Source: Nemertoderma westbladi (Eukaryota; Xenacoelomorpha; Nemertodermatida; Nemertodermatidae). From it: 54,787 bases of DNA. The notes below the pieces were generated by a model. It was not told the origin of the DNA. It saw nothing but the letters and a program-made list of their open reading frames with translations, and searched no databases. Positions 9,295-17,610 of the stretch are shown here, piece after piece. The stretch is taken from positions 1 to 54,787 of the forward strand of contig JAUCBJ010003134.1 of NCBI GenBank assembly GCA_032718475.1. Direction: 5' to 3'. Every line of letters starts with the position of its first letter. Positions within the stretch are counted from its first letter, which is position 1. A program made the position numbers and the translations under genes.

Positions 9295-10917
9295 ATGGAA
9301 GGGAAAAATTATGTGGCCTACATGGCTGATCTATTTACAATGTTAAAATATACATGTTCCTACATTGATGTCAATTGTGCAGCAAAATTACAAGAAATCC
9401 AAAATAGAGTAGAACTATGCAACATAAAATATGGAAAGTTGGTAACATATGTAGTAAACCTGTGCTATTCACATGAGATATCAGATATAGCCAGGGAGAG
9501 AAACATGCAAGAATTACTTAATATATGGGAGATGATTTTAAGTAAACAAATATATATATTGAAGAATCTTAATCAGGAGATTAACCACTTGGAAAGTTTA
9601 TACAATCTTGAAGGTGAACTCGACAAATTTGCTGAAACATGGACAATCAAACTTATAGAAATAACGGCGAGTATTCTAAAAACGAGCCCAGATGAGCTGA
9701 TGAGCTGGGTAAACAGTTTAGATGCAGCACAGGTTCTTGGAACAGTACAAAGTTATCCGGCCTCCATACATGGGCCAAACCCAAGCATTATGCAAGCAGA
9801 AGTACCTAATGTCGCCCTACCTATGATAAACACTCAGATTATGCAACAGCAAATGGCTCAAACTCAACCTATGCATGTGGGAGCAATTCAACATATGCAA
9901 CAAGGAGCAATTCAACCTATGCAACAGGGAGAAATTCAACCTATGCTACAGGGAGTAATTCAACATATGCAACAAGGAGCAATTCAACCTATGCAACAGG
10001 GAGAAATTCAACCTATGCTACAGGGAGTAATTCAACATATGCAACAGGGAGCAATTCAACTTATGCAACAGGGAGAAATTCAACCTATGCAACAGGGAGA
10101 AATTCAACATATGCAACAGGGAGCAATTAAACATATGCAACAGGGAGCAATTCAAACTATGCAACAGGGAGCAATTCAACCTATGCAACAGGTAGCAATG
10201 CAACATATGCAACAGGGAGCAATTCAACCTAGAAAACTGGGAGCAATTCAACATATGCAACAGCGGGCAATTCAACATATGCAACAGGGAGCAATTCAAC
10301 CTAGAAAACTGGGAGCACTTCAAATTCACCAGAACCCCCATATACAAACAAACGCTCGTATTATGCAAACTGAAGGACCACAAAGACAGTGCTCCATACC
10401 AGCAATAGAGCCAAAATGTTACAAATATGTAGGAACTTCTTGGGAAGACCAAGGGGCTAGGCCAAAGCATGTGGGCCATACAAAAATACATTTACCAATA
10501 TCAGAAGAGACAGACTCTTTAAAAGTGAACAGAACATTCTCTGGTCGCTGTGTAATAATAAATGGACAAAAATGTGGTTTCATAGAACCTGATTTCAAAC
10601 AAATTAATATGGAAAAAAACCTTCAACGATTTGAAAAATACAACGTACATATTGGTAATCTTCGATTAATACCTGAAGCAGACACGCAGCTTCTATTCCA
10701 GTATAAATATGACGAGTCTGGAGAACTACGTATCTCCTATGTTACTTTAATAGAAGACTACACATGTAGGATATCTCGAATGGTTAACATGAATAGAGAT
10801 GCTGATCGAGGAACGGTGGAAGATAATATCTTATTGGATAATACAACATACACCGGGCGAGCGCAAAGTGGTAGGCAACTCGGAAATATTTTTCCAGTTT
10901 TCGTTGGTTTTATGTAA
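9295..10917 (+). CDS. Unnamed protein with octapeptide repeats and a cold-shock-like domain
   Basis: This 540-codon ORF starts at an ATG and is intact. Residues 1-150 are leucine/isoleucine-rich and likely helical. Residues 196-347 are 19 tandem octapeptides of the type GAIQPMQQ. Residues ~410-480 resemble a cold-shock/OB fold: FSGRCVI, KCGFIEPD (RNP1-like), NVHIGNL (RNP2-like), then LLFQYKYDESG and ISYVTLIE. A linker follows (CRISRMVNMNRD...LDNTTYTG), and the frame ends at FVGFM exactly where a second such domain would reach its RNP1-like core. The last codons contain GTAAAA, a possible splice donor at 10914, so the true gene may continue by splicing. Alternatively the TAA is real, with AATAAA signals near 10960-10975. 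Expected role: RNA or single-strand nucleic acid binding, inferred only from the fold resemblance. Confidence 0.6.
   Translation: MEGKNYVAYMADLFTMLKYTCSYIDVNCAAKLQEIQNRVELCNIKYGKLVTYVVNLCYSHEISDIARERNMQELLNIWEMILSKQIYILKNLNQEINHLESLYNLEGELDKFAETWTIKLIEITASILKTSPDELMSWVNSLDAAQVLGTVQSYPASIHGPNPSIMQAEVPNVALPMINTQIMQQQMAQTQPMHVGAIQHMQQGAIQPMQQGEIQPMLQGVIQHMQQGAIQPMQQGEIQPMLQGVIQHMQQGAIQLMQQGEIQPMQQGEIQHMQQGAIKHMQQGAIQTMQQGAIQPMQQVAMQHMQQGAIQPRKLGAIQHMQQRAIQHMQQGAIQPRKLGALQIHQNPHIQTNARIMQTEGPQRQCSIPAIEPKCYKYVGTSWEDQGARPKHVGHTKIHLPISEETDSLKVNRTFSGRCVIINGQKCGFIEPDFKQINMEKNLQRFEKYNVHIGNLRLIPEADTQLLFQYKYDESGELRISYVTLIEDYTCRISRMVNMNRDADRGTVEDNILLDNTTYTGRAQSGRQLGNIFPVFVGFM
9880..10335 (+). repeat. 24-bp coding repeat, 19 octapeptides
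   Basis: Nineteen units of 24 bp encode GAIQPMQQ-like octapeptides. Two variants, GEIQPMLQ and GAIQPRKL, recur at fixed order. The triplet GAIQPMQQ-GEIQPMLQ-GVIQHMQQ is repeated back to back, showing 72-bp duplications. The period keeps the frame and there are no stops, unlike the other satellites here. Confidence 0.93.
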
Positions 10918-10959
10918 AAGAACTTCTGAAAAAACCTCAGAGAGCAATTTTACTTCATA

Positions 10960-10975
10960 AAATAAATAAAATAAA
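10960..10975 (+). terminator. Candidate poly(A) signals after the octapeptide-repeat ORF
   Basis: Overlapping AATAAA hexamers lie about 45 bases past the TAA of the 540-codon ORF. In such AT-rich sequence they may be chance. Confidence 0.4.
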
Positions 10976-10993
10976 AAATAATATTGGAAGAGT

Positions 10994-12645
10994 TATAACG
11001 GCCTGGTCGCTCCCAGTCTGCTAGCGACATGTGAGGGTTGTGGGGACAAGTTTTCCACCGCACTAAGCTGCAAGTTGGGGGGACTGGTCGTCAAAAGGCA
11101 TGATGAGGTCCGAGACATCTTCGGAGACCTTCTCTCCTCCGTCGTTGGACTTTTGAGCGTTGAGCAGGAGGTGACCCTGTATGGTGTCAGGGTGTCACCT
11201 GGACAGCGCCGGTTTGATGGCTGGTGGCGTCCGGGCCGACTTAGTTGCACGTGGGGTCTGGGCTTCTCAATGGGTGGCGTCATTCGACATTGCTATATTA
11301 AATGCTGACGCCACCTCTTATGCCCAGGCCACTACTACTACTAGGATCGGCATGCTGCATTGCAGCTGCATTTTTAAGAATGCTGTGCCGGCTTGTCAAC
11401 AAAATTGCACCGCCACAACTCCCTATCACCCATGACATTTGATAGATCATCCGCATCTTTAAGGCCAGTGTCCTTTAAGATGCGTCTCAAGAAAGTCATG
11501 GGCTGTCCACCATGCTTATTCACTCCATGAGGCTGCCAAAGTACAAGATTATGCACTGGCTGGTCCTCACGGCGAAAGCAATGTCCTGCAAAGCGGAGGC
11601 GATTTTGTTCTAGTGTCAAGCTTGGGGGAACCAATGAGACACCTCCAATGTTATATAGTGTCTGGTTGGAGATGTGTGCATTGTACTTGACACAATGAAC
11701 CCGGCGTAGCATTCTTGTGAATGTGCCATCCAGAGATTTGGTGTCCTCAGCGGTTAGAGCCCAGCATGGACTCCCGTAGAGGAGTACTGGAACTACTGCT
11801 GCTCTAAATAATCGGACCTTAAGTTTCCGATTAATTCTCGGTGACTTCCAAATCCTGGAAAGCCTATTCAAGGCTGCCCATGCCTTTCCCTTACGTATTC
11901 GAAGGTCCTCACCTGACTTCCGGATCCATGATCCCAGGTAACAGAAGTCGTCCACATGCTCAAGCATACCATCCTTTGAGCTTATGCTCATCCGATCAGA
12001 GACTTGCTGAGGACTTTCAAAGTTAACTGTCAGAATTTTGGTCTTTCTGGAGTTAATAAAAAGACCAACACTAGAAGCAGCATGTTCTAATGAGCTGAGG
12101 AGCCGTTGGGCTCCCTCTAATGATTCTGAGAGTACTCCTAAGTCATCAGCAAAGTCTAGATCAGTTAGGTACTTGGCAGGATTTCCTCGACTTCTGGAGC
12201 CAGTAGGTGGAGTTATCATCACCCCATCATCATTATAATGATCTAAGGACATGCGTAGAACATAGTCAACCACAATAATGCCCAGGCCAACCGCTCAACG
12301 GAGTCGTTGTTAGACGAACGCTGCCGATATAAGAAGCGCCACTACCGTGCTGTGTGCGAGGACTGGAGGATGTCGTTCACCCCCCTGGTCAGAACAACGG
12401 ATGGTGTATGGTGCCGCGAGGCACAGATACTGATAACTCACATCACCGAGGGACTCGTTGCTAAACACCAAGGGATGAGGGAAAGGGGCCTCGCGTGTGT
12501 TTTGGGGGGTGTTCGGTGGCGCCTGCAATTCGCCCTCCTCTGGTCCAGTTCTATCTGTCTCCGTGGTGGACGACGTTCATGGCGCGGTTTGGGGTTTGGG
12601 GACGGTGCTGGTCTGCGCGGTCACGACATTCCTGCGCAGTATTGA
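10994..12645 (+). pseudogene. Non-LTR retrotransposon C-terminal fragment, split by another insertion
   Basis: On + the sequence encodes CEGCGDKFSTALSCKLGG then VVKRHDEVRDIF (frame of 11075). After a frameshift near 11200 it reads RADLVARGVW and FDIAILNADA (frame of 11181). Past a nested insertion (11332-12277) it resumes with MSFTPLVRTTDGV and WRLQFALLWSS. This order (Cys/His-rich box, R-H-D-E, D-x...W...F-D-I, S-F-T-P-L-V) resembles the C-terminal region of a widespread invertebrate non-LTR family, possibly with a restriction-like endonuclease. Removing the insertion and one 12-bp duplicate (958 bp) keeps the reading frame between the two halves. Confidence 0.65.
11332..12277 (-). mobile_element. 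5'-truncated non-LTR retrotransposon, copy 2, with intact 299-codon frame
   Basis: The minus strand carries one open frame, 12273-11374, starting inside a reverse transcriptase palm: KYLTDLDFADDLGVLSES near residues 34-50 (catalytic F-A-D-D), then VGLFINSRKTK, a C-terminal VVPVLLYGSPCWALT segment and LRFAGHCFRRED. The N-terminal half of the enzyme is missing, as expected for 5' truncation. The 3' end carries (TAG)n-like microsatellite. A perfect 12-bp target duplication, ATGCCCAGGCCA, flanks it (11320-11331 and 12278-12289). It is nearly identical to copy 1. Confidence 0.92.
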
Positions 12646-12942
12646 AACTTTACCCTATAACATGCTAGTATCTTCTATTATATATTTATAAATTTATTAT
12701 AAATATTACATTAGTTTATATAAGCTAGGAGTGTAATTATTATAATAAATTTATTATATTAATAATAATATAATGAAATTGCGATAATGTAAAAAAAAGT
12801 TATAATAGCGATCTTAAAACGTCAAATTACAGAAGCAACATCATAAAAATCAGGTTGCTTCAGGAAAATGCTTTAGTGACATCACTACACCATTTCATGG
12901 AATATAGTTTCGTTATTCACGTGATGTGCCATGCTCCCATGC
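12646..12942. other. AT-rich spacer
   Basis: Very AT-rich with many TTTATTATA steps. No feature can be supported. Confidence 0.4.
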
Positions 12943-13445
12943 AAAATATATTTTTTCCTATCTTGTGCGCACAACATAGTATCTTGTGCGCACAACTTAG
13001 TATTTTGTGCACACAACTTAGAGTCTTGTGTGCAGAACTTAAATTACTAATTTCCAATTGGTTACTTTGAAAGCATCGTGGTAGGAATTTTTAAAATACA
13101 TTGGACAAACCACTTACATATCTCTAGGCTCCTAAGCTACTTTAAATTTCGCGAGCGTGTTCTATATCCTAATTAGGCTATATAACCCTCTATAGGCCTA
13201 CTACCATACTTCACTGCATTAAAGATTTCTGACACAAATTATGCCATTACAATTTTGAAAACGCCACCACACAGTGTTTTGAAAAATTTCACCAATTAAA
13301 ATTCAAAATACTAAGTTGTGTGCACAAAATACTAAGTTGTGTGCACATAATACTAAGTTGTGTGCACAAAATACTAAGTTGTGTCCACAACATACTAAGT
13401 TGTGTCCACAACATACTAAGTTGTGCGCACAAGATATATATATAT
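12943..13445. mobile_element. Foldback-like element with repeat-bearing inverted arms
   Basis: The left arm (12961-13030) holds about four copies of CTTGTGCGCACAACTTAGTA-type units. The right arm (13310-13433) holds about six copies of the complement, TACTAAGTTGTGTGCACAAA. The outermost units of both arms are the same (CTTGTGCGCACAA). The ~280-bp middle has no ORF. Inverted arms made of short direct repeats are typical of foldback-type DNA elements and some MITEs. No target duplication was resolved. Confidence 0.75.
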
Positions 13446-13763
13446 ATCGATATTTAATTCGGACACGCTGACAATAAAATGAAAATAATATGTTAAAAGT
13501 AAAAGAAAGGACCGCACTTCACATAAGGAGTACATAGGAATAGTTAAAATCAGTTAATTAAAATGCACAAAATCCAACACAAAGTTTGTAATAGAATGAA
13601 TAAGAGTCTAAAAAAATGAATCAAAATAGTAATGAAATGTCTGAGTCTGTCGATATTAGCATAACAAACAAGTCAATAGAAATTGATGTTAGGCACCCCC
13701 CTTAGTCAAGGCAATTAAGAAAATCACACACCAAATTAAGCTTGATGCTGAAAGTGAGACCAT
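13446..13763. other. AT-rich spacer
   Basis: An ATATATATAT run opens it. No gene or repeat is visible. Confidence 0.4.
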
Positions 13764-14408
13764 ACTACTAGGATTGGCATGCTGCATTGCAGCTGCATTT
13801 TTAAGAATGCTGTACCGGCTTGTCGACAAAATTGCGCCGCCACAACACCCAACACCCATGTCCCTAACACCCATGACATTTGCTAGATCATCCGCAACTT
13901 CAAGCCCTGTGTCCTTTAAGATGCGTCTCAAGATAGTCATGGGCTGTCTGGCTGGTCCTCACGGCGAAAGCAATGTCCTGCACAGCGGAGGGGGGTTTGT
14001 TCTAGTGTCACGCTTGGGGGAACCAATGAGACTCCTCCAATGTTATATAGTGTCTGGTTGGAGATGTGTGCATTGTACTTGACACAGTGAACCTGCGTAG
14101 CATTCTTGTGAATGTACCATCCAGTGATTTGGTGTCCTCAGCTAGACCCCGCATGGACTCCCATAGAGTTAGAGCCCCGCATGGACTCCCATAGAGGAGT
14201 ACTGGAACTACTGCTGCTCTAAATAATCGGACCTTAAGTTTCCGATTAATTCTCGATGACTTCCAAATCCTGGAAAGGCGCCCATGCCTTTCCCTTACGT
14301 ATTCGAAGGTTCTCACCTGACTTCCGGATCCATGATCCCAGGTATCAGAAGTCGTCCACATGCTCAAGCATACCATCCTTTGAGCTTATGCTCATCCGGT
14401 CAGAGACT
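13764..14408 (-). mobile_element. Non-LTR retrotransposon fragment, copy 3 (rearranged)
   Basis: It has the same 3' end as copies 1 and 2 (ACTACTAGGATTGGCATGC on +) and the same minus-strand peptide segments (VPVLLYGSPCGALT, LSRIWKSSRINRKLKV). It is shorter, with internal losses near 13948 and 14275 and a small local duplication of the CCGCATGGACTCCCATAGAG segment at about 14149 and 14182. Stops and frameshifts break the frame. No target duplication is evident, so it is probably older than the other copies. Confidence 0.85.
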
Positions 14409-14695
14409 TTTGTGTCAATTTTGGGTCAAATTTGAGCTACTTGTAGTTTTCGTGCCGCGCATTAACACAAATCCAAAAATGCCCTAATCAACAAGGTACG
14501 ATAAATTTCAGTGTCAAATTCGTGATCAGCATCCCAAAAAACCTATTTGGTCGTAAAATCAATTTGATTTTGTAGTGGTTTTTCATTATCATATTCGCAC
14601 TACTTGTTTTTTTCGTGATTTTTCGACATTGCCAATTTTTGGGTTTTAATATCTATTTATTTTACAAAAAGAAAGTAACATTTTTTGTCCAACTT
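14409..14695. other. AT-rich spacer
   Basis: No supported feature. Confidence 0.35.
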
Positions 14696-14841
14696 TATAA
14701 TCCGCATTATTTCGAGGAATAAAGTGTTAAGGCCGAAGGGCGAGGCCGAAGGGCGAGGCCGAAGGGCGAAGGCCGAAGGGCGAAGGCCGAAGGGCGAGGA
14801 AAAAATGCTTATAATATATCGAGGAAATGCGGATTATAAGG
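14696..14841. mobile_element. Short MITE carrying a GGCCGAAGGGCGA minisatellite
   Basis: TTATAATCCGCATT (near 14697-14710) is exactly inverted as AATGCGGATTATAA (near 14828-14841), and the pairing continues imperfectly inward (TTTCGAGG against CCTCGAT). Between the arms are about five tandem copies of GGCCGAAGGGCGA(A) (14731-14800). The GC-rich core contrasts with AT-rich surroundings. Confidence 0.8.
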
Positions 14842-14939
14842 AGGACAATAAATACTGTTTGTAACTCTGCCAATATTCTTTTTGAAGTAAAATTGCTTTC
14901 TGGGGTTTTTCCACATGATTCACATGCTCTTTCATATGA

Positions 14940-15542
14940 AATAAACAACAACTGGAAAACATTTCCGAGTCGCCGACCCCTTTAGCTAAAGAAGGTGGTC
15001 CATGTATTACTGAACCTGAAGTAGCAGGGAAGGAACTATGTTCATGTCATAATAAGTATACCTCACCTAATCGCGTCCATATTAATGGCCATCGGGGAGC
15101 ACTGAAGTCAAATCAAATCGTTAAATTTCAGATCAACTCTCAATTTGGAAGAACCAGAACCGCAGTTGTTACAGTGGCAGGAGACTTTAAATGCAGGGCT
15201 GCACGGGGGGTAAACAGGAACACAGTTGATATTGAAGAAACCAAAATACTATGTCATAAAGAAGATGCATATGCCTTGGTCGATAATAAACTATATACTG
15301 GCGTATTTAATTATGGCAGATTCAAAGGTTGTCCAGAATTTTTTGGATATATTACTCCAATAATTGATGGGAATGAACTGTGTAGATGTTACACAATATT
15401 GGTTAGTAGCGAAAAGACTAAAATGATCAATGATGGTGGATGGTGGAGAATTGAGGAAGATCAAACCGTTGAATTTTACTTCAAATATTACAAAATATTA
15501 AAAATAAACTTAAGAATAGCGACATTGGTGAAGGTCATTTAA
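14940..15542 (+). CDS. Partial cold-shock-like two-domain coding region
   Basis: The frame is open from 14940 to the TAA at 15542, about 200 codons. No ATG begins it, so it is probably an exon or a 5'-truncated copy. Its N-terminal half contains RVHINGHRGAL then IVKFQINSQFGRTRTAVVTV, the second half of a cold-shock-like fold. A linker KCRAARGVNRNTVD...LVDNKLYTG leads to a second domain with FFGYITP (RNP1-like), CYTILVSS (degenerate RNP2) and TVEFYFKYY...ATLVKV at the C-terminus. The linker aligns with the end of the 9295-10917 protein (CRISRMVNMNRD...LDNTTYTG), so the two are relatives. Possible paralog, exon or pseudogene. Confidence 0.5.
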   Translation, partial: NKQQLENISESPTPLAKEGGPCITEPEVAGKELCSCHNKYTSPNRVHINGHRGALKSNQIVKFQINSQFGRTRTAVVTVAGDFKCRAARGVNRNTVDIEETKILCHKEDAYALVDNKLYTGVFNYGRFKGCPEFFGYITPIIDGNELCRCYTILVSSEKTKMINDGGWWRIEEDQTVEFYFKYYKILKINLRIATLVKVI

Positions 15543-15612
15543 GTAGAGTAGGCAGGTAGAGATATAGGGCCATATATAGGAATTCTAGAACATAGTATTT
15601 ATTCAGGACGTG

Positions 15613-16325
15613 AAGTGTCATTGGATCTAGGGTAGTAGACTTGTCGTGAGTTGCTGGGGCCTAGATACCAAGCGCGGTTTGTTGTAGATGTAGACCCATA
15701 GATTTACATGACAAAGGGGTTTTTTATAGTTCTGGATCTTGGTGAAAACTCACCTGGTTTTGTCTAACTTTCACATATATTGTTATAATAACTGTATAAT
15801 AGTAAATGTGTTACAGATAGATAACTAGTTAATTCCCCAAGTCCGGGTTTTTACGGGGCGGTGGTACCACACATGTTGAAAACTATTCGCCAGTCTTTGT
15901 TGGTAATAACAGGGGTTTGCTGCGTTTACTGCAGCAATGAAATCAACAACTGAACTACAATATCCATTTTTGGATATTATATTATCTTGTGTCGAGAGAA
16001 CTAACTCTGTACAATTAAACACCGTATAATCTATGTACAATGGGTAAACAATACGGTATATATAATATGTTTACTGTATGACAATATTATAGCTTGCGCA
16101 ACACGTGATCTTGCCCGGTTTGGCCGCGAGGCCCTATTGTTACCTTGACTTTGTAAGGTAGTCCCCCTATTGGTGGTTGATAATTACTGCCGTTAAATGG
16201 CTGATGGTTAATTAATTTATTTAAATTCAACCAATGAATTGTCACATAAAATAACGTAGTATTTAATTAATGGCACAAATTATAATAGTCAGACTAAATT
16301 AACCTTAAAATAAACATGTGGTTAA
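15613..16325. other. Unassigned sequence
   Basis: No gene can be supported. A 71-codon minus frame at 15825-16040 resembles nothing I recognise. Confidence 0.35.
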
Positions 16326-17530
16326 CCCTATTACCACTGAGGGGGGGAATCGGCCCTTTCCTAGTTTTTAATTGCTGTATCTATGCAACCACATTATTTT
16401 TTACGAGAATTAGTCAAATTTAATGGCGCATTGTCTGAAAAAAACGGTGTTGCAATTAGATTTCAACTTTTCGATGTGGGTGCCACCTCAAAATTTGGTC
16501 CCCAGCAGAAATATTTTTGAAATTTTCGAATTTTACAAGGTCATTTGTGAGTTAATAATTCTTTATGTTAGGGATTTTTTTTATTGATTCTGATTCGTAT
16601 GGAGCACTTTACTACTCTATATAAATATGTAAGGGAAGTGTTAAGTCATTTTTGGTGCAATAAAATTAGGGCGTGGCACATCAATTTTTCAAAATTTCAA
16701 TATTCGTTAAATACTCCGAAGTTTTGATTTCAACGCATTTTTATGGGTTTTCTGGCACGCTTAATCGATTGAAAGTAATATAGAAGACTCGATTCTTAGT
16801 GGTACATCATTATTGGTACACCAAAATTAGGGCGTGGTACTCTTTCAAATTTTGAATAAGTGCCACTCCCTAATTTTGGTGCACCAAAAATGCCGAACCA
16901 CTAAGTCTTCAGGCTTCTATAATACTTTCAATTGATTCAGTGGTCGAAAAAACCTATAAAATGTGCGTTGAAATCTCAACTTTGATTTATTTTCCGAATC
17001 TCGTATTTTTTAATATTTGAAGCGCCACACCCTAATTTTGGTGCTCCAAAAAGGACGATCCACTAAGTCTTCAGGCTTCTATAATATTTTCAATCGATTC
17101 AGCCGTCCAGAAAACCTATAAAAACGCGATGAAATCAAAAGATGGAGGTATTTTACGAATATCGTATTTTTCAAAATCCAGGCCCACTTCTTAGGTGCAC
17201 AAAAAATAGCATCCAGTTCAATTTTCGGAAATGGAATATAATCATATTCGATTCAGCGCTAGCCAACAATGCCACACTATCAAAAAATGAATATCAAAAA
17301 AATGTACATTTTGTCCTGGGACTACTTCTATTTTTCATGAAAATTATTATACCCACCTTATCAAATTTTCATTTTTTTGGATTTGAAAATGTTCTTCGAT
17401 AATTTTTTAACCTACAGCCCAAATTTTGTAGGATTTTATTGGATGATTACAAAAATACAACGGGGGGGGGGGGGCGAATCGACCCCCCGCCAGTGCTGCT
17501 AATGGTCTAAACACCCCAGTGGTAATAGGG
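16326..17530. mobile_element. piggyBac-like non-autonomous element
   Basis: The 1205-bp element starts CCCTATTACCACTG and ends with the exact complement CAGTGGTAATAGGG. It is flanked by TTAA on both sides (16322-16325 and 17531-17534). A TTAA target with CCC-starting termini is the piggyBac hallmark. Both ends have a G- or C-rich subterminal run. The interior lacks a transposase but contains four copies, in both orientations, of a CCCTAATTTTGGTGC-type motif (near 16665, 16832, 16866, 17029), and two larger direct copies of an ACTAAGTCTTCAGGCTTCTA block (16901, 17060). Confidence 0.9.
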
Positions 17531-17610
17531 TTAAAATAAAGTATATGTAACCACTATGCACCACCTTTACAATTATAAGTATTGAAATTAATTTTAATTT
17601 ACAGCAGCAT

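Noticed and set aside
15825-16040. A 71-codon minus-strand gene
   Set aside because: No motif, no regulatory context and a length expected by chance.
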